Shown here: piece by piece, positions 14,382 through 22,378 of the stretch | Numbering within the stretch: the stretch's first letter is position 1 | How the letters are laid out: each line of letters starts with the position of its first letter | Source: DSWT01 sp035415725 | Lineage (GTDB): Bacteria; Chloroflexota; Anaerolineae; B4-G1; SLSP01 | Assembly (NCBI GenBank): GCA_035415725.1 | Contig: DAOOGN010000040.1 | Coordinates: 1 to 33,649 of the forward strand | DNA: 33,649 bases | Direction of reading: 5' to 3' | Made by a program: the position numbers and the translations under genes | The notes under the pieces: generated by a model | The model's database searches: none | What the model was told of the DNA's origin: nothing | The model's input: only the letters and a program-made list of their open reading frames with translations

Positions 14382-15137
14382 GTGTGGGATACGATAATCA
14401 TTAGACCAATTATCAACTTATTGTTGCTCTTCTACAAATTCCTGGGGCATGAGACGATCGTGGCGGTGGCGCTGCTCACTTTGCTGATGCGCCTCCTGGT
14501 AACGCCTTTGATGTTGAAGCAGCAGAAATCGACGCGCCAGCAACAGGAACTGCATCCTAAGCTTATCGAACTCCAAAAGAAGTACAAAGACGATCCCCAG
14601 AAATTGATGGAAGAACAGCGCAAACTGGGCATCAATCCCATGGGGGGGTGTTTGCCGCTGTTGATTCAGCTTCCGTTGATGATCGGCCTTTACCAGGGTA
14701 TCATGCGTGTATTAGCCAGCACACCCTTGCAACTTCTGGCGTTACCGCGCGATATTTACCGCTGGATTCCGAGTTTCAGCTCGCTGATCCCGTTGAAGAG
14801 CCGCTTTCTTTGGTTGGACTTAGCCTTGCCTGATTCGCTCTTCATCCTGCCGCTCCTTGTCGTAGTGACCTCGTGGTTCTATCAAAAGTTGATCACCCCA
14901 CCAGCGATGGACCCTCAGGCAGAGGCTATGAACAAGCAGATGATGTTGATGATGCCCTTGATGACCGGTTTCTTCTCGGCAACGTATGCCTCAGGCCTGG
15001 CGATCTATTTCTTGATCACCAATCTGATCGGCATCTTGCAGTACTATCTGTTCCGCCAGTATTACACGTATCCTACCCCCCCGGCAAGTGACAAAAAACC
15101 GCCAGCTCAAAAACGGCCACAAGCCAGCACCAAATGA
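14382..15137 (+). CDS. yidC: YidC/Oxa1 family membrane protein insertase
   Basis: This 251-aa insertase places membrane proteins into the cytoplasmic membrane, alone or with Sec. It is the short form, without the large periplasmic domain of proteobacterial YidC. TM1 carries the conserved groove arginine (Arg37 in LLMRLLVTPLML). A charged cytoplasmic hairpin follows (KLIELQKKYKDDPQKLMEEQ), then GGCLPLLIQLPLMIGLY, and the last membrane segments with IYFLITNLIGILQYYLFRQ. The tail is Lys/Pro/Gln-rich. The start is GTG 14382, with AAGGGG upstream. No lipobox cysteine is apparent, unlike many Gram-positive homologues. Confidence 0.95.
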   Translation: MWDTIIIRPIINLLLLFYKFLGHETIVAVALLTLLMRLLVTPLMLKQQKSTRQQQELHPKLIELQKKYKDDPQKLMEEQRKLGINPMGGCLPLLIQLPLMIGLYQGIMRVLASTPLQLLALPRDIYRWIPSFSSLIPLKSRFLWLDLALPDSLFILPLLVVVTSWFYQKLITPPAMDPQAEAMNKQMMLMMPLMTGFFSATYASGLAIYFLITNLIGILQYYLFRQYYTYPTPPASDKKPPAQKRPQASTK

Positions 15138-15674
15138 CGTTGTGCCGGCGGTGAGAGGACACCGAGGATGAAAATCTCAACCGCGAAGCACGCGAATCTT
15201 GTACTCGTCAGAATGATATGGGACACAACAACGTGGGATTTTTACCGCCGCGAGCGCCAAGTGCGCCGCGGTGGATGTTATTTCTCAGCGTGCTCAGCGG
15301 TGGAAACGAATTGGGTGTATTTCATTTTAGTTGTAGTCTAGTACAGCGCGGCATAAATGGCTCCCCAGCTAAACTTGCTCCCAGAGGAACGCCAGTTCCC
15401 CGTTCCGACGTAGAGGCGCGGATCTGACGATCCGCGCTGAGCATGGCTAACTGAGAAGGACTTTTGTCGCGCGGTACGAGGGCCTTGTGCCCGTTTCAAG
15501 CGTCAAAAACACGCCCATCAGGGGCTCAACTACGCCCCCCAACTCATTTGAAACATACCCAAACGAATTTAGCCGCGTGTCCAACATCTTGTTGACCGGT
15601 ACAAGATTGACGAGATGAGCGGTTTATTTTCAGAAAACCATCCTGTGGATTCTGTTATACGAGGAGGTTGTTGG
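15138..15674. other. Non-coding gap between yidC and khpB with short repeats
   Basis: No credible gene is present. The left half carries degenerate copies of a common intergenic motif (CTCAACCGCGAAGCACGCG; TTCTCAGCGTGCTCAGCGG). At 15416-15437 a perfect 9-bp stem (GCGCGGATC / GATCCGCGC, loop TGAC) is followed by GCATGGCTAAC. A similar hairpin with the same CATGGCTAAC downstream lies at 18647-18662. Long non-coding insertions are unusual at this otherwise tight locus. The ribosome-binding site of khpB lies at the right end. Confidence 0.6.
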
Positions 15675-16586
15675 ATGACACCCGAAGAGTCGGTAGTCGT
15701 TACCGCGCCGTCTGTGGACGAAGCGATTATTCTGGGGCTGACCCGCTTGGTAGCCACGCGGGATGAAGTTACCATCGAAGTTTTAGACGAAGGCAGTCGC
15801 GGCTTCTTAGGGATCGGGGCGCGCGAGGCGCGCGTGCGGCTCACACGCCATTCTCCTGGGGGTGAACCGGCAGTGGCATCACCTGCCGCCGTTCCCCCGC
15901 CTGCCGTTGAGGTTGCACCTGAACCTGTCGTTATCGCCGAACCTGGCGTTATCGTCACGCCTGAACCTGAACTGGAAAGCCCGGTGGTGGCATCGCCGGG
16001 TGTAACAGCCCCTGTCACGCCGACCTTGCCTGCCGGGCCTGAACCGCAACCCGTTCCGGCGCCATCGCAGGAAAAACGAGTCCCCCGGCCTCGCGCTGAA
16101 CATCCGACTACCCACCTGAATCGCACCCTGATCGAGAAAACGGCAACGGACATCGCGGAGCATCTCTTTGCCGGCCTTAACCTGCAATGCTCCCTAAGTT
16201 GGGAACAAGAAGACCGTCCGTCTTTGTGGATATCACTGCACGGAAAGGATGCCGATATCCTGGTTGGACCGCGGGCACAGACGTTGGATTCGGTGCAGTA
16301 TTTGTTCCGCACCCTTTTGCATCGTCTGACCGAAGGGGATTACAATGTGGTACTGGATGCCGATGGCTATCGTAAGCGTCGGCAGCGCAATCTCGAAGCA
16401 TTGGCGCGCAAAATGGCTAACCAGGCCGTTCAATCGGGGCAGACGGTGCGGCTGAAACCCATGCCGGCTCACGAACGGCGGGTCATCCACATGGTTTTGC
16501 GCCAGGACAAGCGCGTGAAAACCGAGAGCGTTGGTAAAGGACCTGAGCGGGCCATTACCATTATGCCGGACAAAAAAGCAGATTGA
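15675..16586 (+). CDS. khpB: KhpB/Jag RNA-binding protein (Jag_N-KH-R3H)
   Basis: This 303-aa cytoplasmic RNA-binding protein starts at ATG 15675, which has AGGAGG seven bases upstream; an upstream in-frame ATG at 15615 lacks one. The Jag N-terminal domain spans residues 1-55 (VDEAIILGLTRL; GSRGFLGIGAREARVRL). A 90-residue Pro/Val/Glu-rich linker follows. The KH domain covers about 155-245, but its GxxG loop reads G198-P-R-A201. The R3H domain has Arg268-x3-His272 (ERRVIHMVL). KhpB partners KhpA in other bacteria and affects cell elongation and division. Its stop overlaps the pfkB start (TGATG). Confidence 0.93.
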   Translation: MTPEESVVVTAPSVDEAIILGLTRLVATRDEVTIEVLDEGSRGFLGIGAREARVRLTRHSPGGEPAVASPAAVPPPAVEVAPEPVVIAEPGVIVTPEPELESPVVASPGVTAPVTPTLPAGPEPQPVPAPSQEKRVPRPRAEHPTTHLNRTLIEKTATDIAEHLFAGLNLQCSLSWEQEDRPSLWISLHGKDADILVGPRAQTLDSVQYLFRTLLHRLTEGDYNVVLDADGYRKRRQRNLEALARKMANQAVQSGQTVRLKPMPAHERRVIHMVLRQDKRVKTESVGKGPERAITIMPDKKAD

Positions 16587-17476
16587 TGGATCGGGTTCTC
16601 GCGCCCATTGATTACCTGGTCATCGGCCACGTCACCCACGACATTCTGGCGGATGGCCGGCGGGTCCTGGGCGGCACGGTCTCGTATGCGTCGCTGACGG
16701 CGGCGGCGCTAGGATGCACGGTCGGCATTGTGACCAGCGCCGGCGCGGATGTCGATCTTTCGACGTTGGAGCGCATCGCCGCTGTGGTACGTTATCCCGC
16801 CCCGGCCACAACGACGTTTCAAAACGTGTATGTCGATGGACACCGTGAGCAGTATGTTTACTCCTTTGCCGCGTCCTTGACGCCTCAGGAAGTGCCGCCG
16901 GCCTGGTTGCGGAGTCCCATCGTCCACATTGGCCCCATTATGCGGGAATGTGCGCCGGCGTTGGTCGAACATTTCCACGGGAAAGCGTTCATCGGCATCA
17001 CCCCCCAGGGTTGGATGCGCGCTAGCGACAGGGGCGGACGTGTCTTTCCGATACCGTGGGCCGAAGCCGCGCACCTTCTGCCGCTGGCCTCGGCCGTTGT
17101 CTTGAGCATTGAGGATATCGGCGGTGACTGGGACCTGGCAGTACATTTTGCGGCGCAGACGCGGATCCTGGTCGTCACGTGTGGGTGGGATGGCGGCACG
17201 ATCTTTATAGAAGGTACGCCGACGACATTCCCCGCCATGCCGGTGACGCAAGTCGATCCCACGGGCGCCGGCGACATTTTCGCCACGGCCTTCTTTATTG
17301 CGTTGGCCTCAGGCACGCCGCCCCTGACGGCGACCCATTACGCAGCATGCCTGGCGGCGTATTCCGTCACCAGGGTGGGGTTGGCCTCGACACCACAACC
17401 GGATGAGGTCGTGGCTTGTTCCCCTTATCTGGCAAAGTCCTCCTGTCACCTGGCTCCAGCGGGGTCGCTGACATGA
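16586..17476 (+). CDS. PfkB/ribokinase family sugar kinase
   Basis: This 296-aa kinase of the ribokinase fold transfers phosphate from ATP to a sugar or nucleoside. The N-terminal YLVIGHVTHDIL and GGTVSYASLTAAALG match the first PfkB signature. The second is DPTGAGDIFATAFF, with catalytic base Asp230. The sequence between is divergent, so the substrate cannot be named. The start ATG overlaps the khpB stop by one base and its stop overlaps the parA ATG (ATGA), so khpB, pfkB and parA form a tightly coupled unit. A metabolic kinase inside the khpB-parA interval is unusual. Confidence 0.85.
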   Translation: MDRVLAPIDYLVIGHVTHDILADGRRVLGGTVSYASLTAAALGCTVGIVTSAGADVDLSTLERIAAVVRYPAPATTTFQNVYVDGHREQYVYSFAASLTPQEVPPAWLRSPIVHIGPIMRECAPALVEHFHGKAFIGITPQGWMRASDRGGRVFPIPWAEAAHLLPLASAVVLSIEDIGGDWDLAVHFAAQTRILVVTCGWDGGTIFIEGTPTTFPAMPVTQVDPTGAGDIFATAFFIALASGTPPLTATHYAACLAAYSVTRVGLASTPQPDEVVACSPYLAKSSCHLAPAGSLT

Positions 17477-18285
17477 GGCGAGTCTACACGTTCACCAATC
17501 AAAAGGGGGGCGTCGGCAAAACGACCACCGTGGTCAACATCGCCGCGGCGATGGCCGATTGGGGACGCCGGGTTTTACTCGTCGACATCGATCCGCAGAG
17601 CAACGCCACTACGTGCGTGGGCCTGGACGCGCGTACCCTTTCTGCGTCCATTTATGACGTACTGGTGGGCGAGCAAAACGTCATGGAGGTTATCGGCAAG
17701 ACGCGCTGGCCGGGTCTCGACATTGTGCCGAGCACGCCATCTCTGGCCGGCGCCACCGTAGAGCTGAATCGCACTGCGGATCCGCGGGAGCGCGGAGAAT
17801 ATCTTAAACACATCCTGACGCCCGTTGAAGACTACGACTACATCCTCATCGATTCCCCTCCCAGTTTGGGAGTCCTGACCGTCAATGCCCTCAGCGCCGC
17901 GCACGCTGTTATCGTGCCGGTGCAGTGCGAATACCTGGCCCTGGAAGGTCTGGCGCAGTTGATGCGCACCATAGGGCTGGTGCAGCGCGGCCTCAATCCC
18001 ACTCTGACATTGCGGGGGGTAGTGGTGACGATGTACGACAGCCGGACCACCCTATCGCGGCAGGTCGCCGAGGAAATTCGCCGACATTTTCCCGGCCAGG
18101 TTTTCAATGTGACTATTCCACGCAGTGTACGCTTGAGCGAAGCACCGAGTTTTGGGGAGCCGGGCGTCTTCTATGCACCGCACTCCAGCGGCGCGTTGGC
18201 GTATCGCATTCTCACCTGGGAATTGTTGCGCGGCGATGGCTACACACCGGATTGGTCGCCGCCCCCTTTAGAACCTGAGGATTGA
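17473..18285 (+). CDS. parA: ParA/Soj family chromosome-partitioning ATPase
   Basis: This 270-aa ParA-type ATPase starts at ATG 17473, which overlaps the pfkB stop and immediately precedes the conserved MRRVYTFTNQKGGVGKTT. The deviant Walker A is KGGVGKTT (11-18), Walker A' is DIDPQ (38-42), and Walker B is YILIDSPP. The Soj-like IPRSVRLSEAPSFGEP segment is near the C-terminus. Such proteins use ParB and nucleoid binding to segregate origins. There is no long N-terminal DNA-binding domain, as in chromosomal Soj. parB, normally the next gene, is absent; a mosaic repeat begins right after the stop. Confidence 0.94.
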   Translation: MRRVYTFTNQKGGVGKTTTVVNIAAAMADWGRRVLLVDIDPQSNATTCVGLDARTLSASIYDVLVGEQNVMEVIGKTRWPGLDIVPSTPSLAGATVELNRTADPRERGEYLKHILTPVEDYDYILIDSPPSLGVLTVNALSAAHAVIVPVQCEYLALEGLAQLMRTIGLVQRGLNPTLTLRGVVVTMYDSRTTLSRQVAEEIRRHFPGQVFNVTIPRSVRLSEAPSFGEPGVFYAPHSSGALAYRILTWELLRGDGYTPDWSPPPLEPED

Positions 18286-18633
18286 CAGTCACCCTTGCCA
18301 GGTGGCGAACGGGACTTTGGGGAGAGGGTACATCATGGGTTGACACTGCCAAGAGCGCCTGGCATACCAAGTTTATGCGTAACTATTCAGCCACCCTTGT
18401 CAGGTGGCAAATGGGACTTTGGGGATGATGCATAAGGGGTTGACACCTCGGCTACAGGCGATGGCCCTCTCATCCCCCCAACCCCCTTCCTGGGGGGAAG
18501 GAAAGCAGGGGGGATAAGCTCATAGAAACACGAATATCTCGTCATCCAAGAGTCCTTTGCCTACCAAAATCCATGCCAAACCTACGATAGGGAATAAGTT
18601 GCTGCGCCAGGTTGACTGGCCTGAATAGATACG
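18286..18633 (-). repeat. Mosaic dispersed repeat, copy C
   Basis: This is an inverted copy of the family seen at 11727. On the minus strand it starts CGTATCTATTCAGG and carries the TTTCTATGAGCTTATCCCC junction and the ATCGCC / GTGTCAACCCC module. It lacks the GC hairpin module. Its tail unit is doubled: CACCCTTGCCAGGTGGCGAA at 18291 and CACCCTTGTCAGGTGGCAAA at 18392 start two copies about 100 bases apart. It fills the parA to HEAT-gene gap together with the short hairpin at 18647-18662. Confidence 0.78.
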
Positions 18634-18743
18634 TTTATGCTTGCCGGGGATCGTCAGATCCCAGCGTAGCGCGCCAGAACCGCGCATGGCTAACGGGGGT
18701 GAAATTTCTGCCTCGATGGACTAGCCTGAATAGATGCCTGTTT

Positions 18744-18854
18744 GGAATTACGCACGATAGACGTGGTAACGTCGTTGGAGGTTGGTATTCAAGGTACGGG
18801 CGAAATCCTTTTCCAGGGAATTACGCACGATAGACGTGGTAACGTCGTTGGAGG
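18744..18854. repeat. 38-bp direct repeat at the 3' end of the HEAT-repeat gene
   Basis: GGAATTACGCACGATAGACG and the following 18 bases occur at 18744-18781 and again, identically, at 18817-18854. The second copy contains the stop codon and last eleven codons of the minus-strand HEAT-repeat gene; the first lies just outside it. This indicates a recent local duplication of the gene end. Confidence 0.9.
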
Positions 18855-21232
18855 CGCTGCATGACGTATTCCGCCACCTGGCGGACAGAGGGGTCAGAGT
18901 CTTGCAGCAAGGGCTTCAGGAGCGTGAGATGGTTCTCTCGTCCGATATGCACCAACGTGAGCGCACCCAAGATTTTGGCCGCTGGATCTCCCTCCGTAAT
19001 GGCTCGTTCCAGCATGGCCATGGCTGCCGGCCCGACGCCAAGCCCTGATCCTTGCCCCGCGGCCCACGTAACAAGCCATTCCATCTGCTCCACTTGCGGC
19101 GGCGCCGGCACGACGGTTTTGCTTTCGATCTGTTCTTTGAGCGTGTTGAGACTTAATTCTGCCGCCGAACGCACGACCCACTCTTTATCTTCGCGGGCCA
19201 TCTTCTCCAGTATTTCTATGGCCCAGGGTTGATGGATGCGTCCTAGCCCCTGGGCGACTGTCCGACGGATTAAAAGTGACTCATCGTTGGCTGCCTCTTT
19301 CAGCACATTAAGGCCTTCTTCAGTCTTGGATAGCGCCTCCGCAATGCTGGGAAGGAGTTGTTCATCACCCTCCACCATAGTATTTTGAAGGATGCGAACC
19401 GCGCCCGAAGTCCCCAGGTCGGCCAAAGCCGCGACAGCACTCTGGCGGACTTCAAGATCGGGGTCCTGCAAAGCGCCTTCAAACAGCGGCATCTCCCGCG
19501 GCGACCCGCACCAGCCCAATCCACGCAACGCGGCACTGCGGATGGCAACCGCAGGCTGGCGCAGGGTCTGGATGAAGAAAGCGCGCGCGCCTTCACCGGC
19601 AGACAGGGCCAATGCGCGTCCAATACGGAGACGCATGGAGCTATCCGTCTCCTTATCGGTGAAGATATGAGCCAGGAACTTCATCAAGGGCTTGCGCCAG
19701 GCAACCTCTTCGGGCGCGACCATGCTCAAACGGGCCGCGCGGAAGAGCCCCTCGACGTCGCCGGTGGTAGCGGCGGTAAACAACACCTGCACTAACGACG
19801 ACACGTCCTCCAGGCCGGCATAGAACTCGATCAACAACGTCCAGGCTGGATCGTCCAGGTGCGCTTGGACCATATCCGCACCCAGGGGATCGTCTGCAAG
19901 TGCCCAGGCGGTGAGGAAATCATCCCACAGGTAATGCGCGGGCACCCAGAATTTTCCTTCCCGCCGTAATAGGGGGGTGTCGGAGAGTATTCGCCGTATG
20001 GCGCTTTCAAGTTTGGAGGATAAGGCATCGTCAGGTGGCAGTTGGGCAGTGATGAAATCGTGAATTTCCTGTGGGGAAAGCACCTGCCCTTCCAGCCGGT
20101 GTTTTTTCGCCAGGTGGCTGAGAACGTCTAGAAAAAGAACCCGTGCCTGTTCGGCGATTTCCGCTTGCCCTTCGCCCAAATTGGGCGTGGGGATGCAGCT
20201 ATCCAGGAAGCGATCCAGAACGTCCACAGGGCGGAACGGAAGCTGTTGTGTTTGCAGGTAAACGATAAGGCGCGTGTTGAGTTCCAAAAGCGATGCTCCG
20301 GCCTCAGCGGCCCATGCGAGGGTGGGCAGGACGTCCTCCGCTGGCTCAAGGGGCCCCATCTTCAGCAGGTGTGCCCAGCCGTCGTACAACGCCCCCAGTG
20401 TGGCCTCGCCGTGAGGCGGGACAATCTCCAGCGGCACGAAGCCGTTTTCGACTAAGGCTCCGTACCCCTCCGCGCCGCCGGCAACCAGCCAACAGCTTTT
20501 GGGCAGACTCTGTGCGGCTTCGGCAAACCAGTGGGCGATAACGCCGCGCTCGTCCGGTGGAAGGGTATCCCAGTTATCGACCAGGATGAGCGAGGGTTCG
20601 TTATGCAGGTGCGTGAGCGCCCACTTGGGGACCAGCTCTGTTGTCCATAATCCGGCTAAGTGGACGAGGCGTTCCACCGGCGGCAGAGACTCGGCCTGGG
20701 ACAGGTTGTTCCAGCGTGCCAGATCTATCCAGAGGGGGAAGCGCTCGTAAGGTCGTTTTTTGTTGGCCCGCTGTGCGGTCTGCCACACCGTCATTGCCAA
20801 AGCCATGGTACGACCGGAGGTCAGAGGACCGGTGATCACCAGTTTGGGATAGCCATCCGCAATGTGGGAGAACGAGATGCTGAGCGGCTCCGGGATGAGA
20901 GAGGTGCTTTGGAGATCCAGCTTGGGGGGCAGCGGCGGCGGAGCCGCAAAAGTCGGCGGCTGGAAGATGGCCGTTGGATCGGCAGGGGCGAAAAGTAACA
21001 ACCCTTTGAGCGACTCCTGCAGCGCAGTGATATAGCGCTCTTCCTGACTGGCCCGCGCACGGTTGCGCATGTTCACCACGGGGGAGTACAGTTTGACGCC
21101 GAATCGCTTGATGTTCTCGCGTTGCCGGTAAATAACCCGCGCGACAAGCAGAGCTACGATAGCGCCGATAAGCGCCGACGGCAGGTCGAATTTCCAGGCG
21201 CTCGCCTGGCGGAGGAGTTCGACAAACAGCAC
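18821..21232 (-). CDS. Membrane-anchored P-loop (NACHT/STAND-like) protein with HEAT repeats
   Basis: This is an 803-aa protein. One transmembrane segment (LPSALIGAIVALLVARVIY, about 17-35) leaves the bulk probably in the cytoplasm. A P-loop-like motif GPLTSGRT (135-142) has Arg where Walker A Lys is expected. A Walker B-like segment LILVDNWD (215-222) follows, then a helical region resembling the winged-helix part of NACHT ATPases. From about residue 530 on there are HEAT/PBS-type repeats (IRSAALRGLGWCGSP; VRQSAVAALADLGTS; VRQVAEYVMQRL). The GTG start at 21232 sits nine bases after the stop of the response-regulator gene. That stop codon is itself part of the ribosome-binding site (TAGGAG), so the two are translated together. 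A sensing or scaffold role is inferred. Confidence 0.83.
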   Translation of the reverse strand: MLFVELLRQASAWKFDLPSALIGAIVALLVARVIYRQRENIKRFGVKLYSPVVNMRNRARASQEERYITALQESLKGLLLFAPADPTAIFQPPTFAAPPPLPPKLDLQSTSLIPEPLSISFSHIADGYPKLVITGPLTSGRTMALAMTVWQTAQRANKKRPYERFPLWIDLARWNNLSQAESLPPVERLVHLAGLWTTELVPKWALTHLHNEPSLILVDNWDTLPPDERGVIAHWFAEAAQSLPKSCWLVAGGAEGYGALVENGFVPLEIVPPHGEATLGALYDGWAHLLKMGPLEPAEDVLPTLAWAAEAGASLLELNTRLIVYLQTQQLPFRPVDVLDRFLDSCIPTPNLGEGQAEIAEQARVLFLDVLSHLAKKHRLEGQVLSPQEIHDFITAQLPPDDALSSKLESAIRRILSDTPLLRREGKFWVPAHYLWDDFLTAWALADDPLGADMVQAHLDDPAWTLLIEFYAGLEDVSSLVQVLFTAATTGDVEGLFRAARLSMVAPEEVAWRKPLMKFLAHIFTDKETDSSMRLRIGRALALSAGEGARAFFIQTLRQPAVAIRSAALRGLGWCGSPREMPLFEGALQDPDLEVRQSAVAALADLGTSGAVRILQNTMVEGDEQLLPSIAEALSKTEEGLNVLKEAANDESLLIRRTVAQGLGRIHQPWAIEILEKMAREDKEWVVRSAAELSLNTLKEQIESKTVVPAPPQVEQMEWLVTWAAGQGSGLGVGPAAMAMLERAITEGDPAAKILGALTLVHIGRENHLTLLKPLLQDSDPSVRQVAEYVMQRLQRRYHVYRA

Positions 21233-21241
21233 GTCTGGCTC

Positions 21242-21937
21242 CTACGCTTCCGCTGACTCCGTAGCGAGTCGGTATCCCTGCCCGCGTTCGCTAATAATGC
21301 GCCGGGGATTACGCGGATTCGTTTCAACTTTTTGCCGCAAGTACCAGATATAGAGCTTGAGATAATCACGCCGGTTAGAGTATTCGGCACCCCACACCCG
21401 GCGGAGCAGTGTGTCATGACTTACCGTCCGTCCGGAGTCCTGGACGAGCGCCGCAAGCAATCGAAATTCGGTGGGGGTAAGGCTAACCAGACGGTTATCG
21501 ACTTTGACTTCGTGTGTATCCAGGTTGACCCACAGATTGCCGGTTTGGAAAATGGTTTGTTCGCCGCGAGCACGCCGCGCGCGCGACAGCGCCGCTTTGA
21601 CGCGCGTCACCAATTCTTTGTAGCCGAAGGGCTTGATGATGTAATCATCGGCGCCCAGACCCAGGCCATAGGCGATGTTGTGCTCGTCGCCCAGGGCAGT
21701 CAGGAAGAGCACCGGCGCATCGGTGATGTGACGCAGTGCCTCGTAGACGTGCCAGCCGTCCATATCTGGCATTAAGATGTCCAATAACACCAGATCGGGG
21801 GGGAACTGCTGCGCCAATACCAGGCCGGCTTCGCCATTGCTGGCGACCTGGACGCCGTAACCGGCGCGTTCTAAGAGCAGTTGGACCAGTTGGGCCAGGG
21901 CATCATCGTCTTCAATCAGTAGGATTATATCGTTCAT
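21242..21937 (-). CDS. OmpR/PhoB-family response regulator
   Basis: This 231-aa DNA-binding response regulator starts at ATG 21937, which has AAGGAG seven bases upstream; the frame extends further but without support. The receiver domain (1-120) has acidic residues EDDD at 9-12, phosphoacceptor Asp53 in LLDILMPDMDG, Thr81 and Lys103 in IIKPF, so it should be phosphorylatable. The C-terminal winged helix (about 130-228) shows LTPTEFRLLAALV, then LLRRVWG, and RGQGYRL. No histidine kinase is adjacent. The only partner in the unit is the downstream HEAT/P-loop membrane protein. A promoter candidate lies at 22054-22081. Confidence 0.95.
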   Translation of the reverse strand: MNDIILLIEDDDALAQLVQLLLERAGYGVQVASNGEAGLVLAQQFPPDLVLLDILMPDMDGWHVYEALRHITDAPVLFLTALGDEHNIAYGLGLGADDYIIKPFGYKELVTRVKAALSRARRARGEQTIFQTGNLWVNLDTHEVKVDNRLVSLTPTEFRLLAALVQDSGRTVSHDTLLRRVWGAEYSNRRDYLKLYIWYLRQKVETNPRNPRRIISERGQGYRLATESAEA

Positions 21938-22053
21938 GGTGTGCTCCTTGCATCGACAGGGGGGCAGAAGGCCAAAACATTTTGTTGGATGCGGCGTCTT
22001 CCGCTCCTTTTCCACGGCTTTCATCCCCACATTGGGCCTCAATGCTACATCTT

Positions 22054-22081
22054 ATGATAAGTAAGAATTGGCGTTTGTCAA
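22054..22081 (-). promoter_or_regulatory. Promoter candidate for the response regulator/HEAT operon
   Basis: On the minus strand a perfect TTGACA (22081-22076) is followed by a 16-base spacer and TATCAT (22059-22054). The start point would be about 110 bases before the ATG at 21937. The site lies just outside mosaic repeat copy D. It suggests the pair is transcribed separately from the upstream SEDS-PBP gene. Confidence 0.55.
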
Positions 22082-22123
22082 ACCAAAAACGGGTTTGAGG
22101 TTAGAAATTAACCAGATTGTTAT

Positions 22124-22378
22124 GCAATCATCATTATGGGTTGACACTTCGGCCATCGGCGATGACTCTCTCATCCTCCTCACTCCCTTCTCCCTCACAA
22201 GCGGAGGAGAAGGGAGCGACAAAGTGGGGGTGTGGCGGACGACGAAGCCACCCGCCACACCCCCTACAAAAATTCCTCCTTCCCTGGGACAAGAGGAATA
22301 GGCGCATAGAAACACGAATATCTCGTCACCCAAGAGTGCTTTGCATACTAAAATCCGTGCACAACTGGGGATGGTTTT
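22124..22378 (-). repeat. Mosaic dispersed repeat, copy D (5' truncated)
   Basis: This is an inverted copy ending exactly at the stop codon of the SEDS-PBP gene. It shares with copy C the run AGAAACACGAATATCTCGTC. With copy A it shares the GGGGGTGTGGCGG / CCGCCACACCCCC hairpin, here with a 13-base loop, and the neighbouring CCCCTACAAAAAT. The CTATTCAGG head is missing. The rest of the 21938-22378 gap holds only the promoter candidate. Confidence 0.78.

Noticed and set aside
21938..22042. Upstream start of the response regulator
   Set aside because: The extra 35 residues are not receiver-like. ATG 21937 has AAGGAG and begins the canonical receiver strand.
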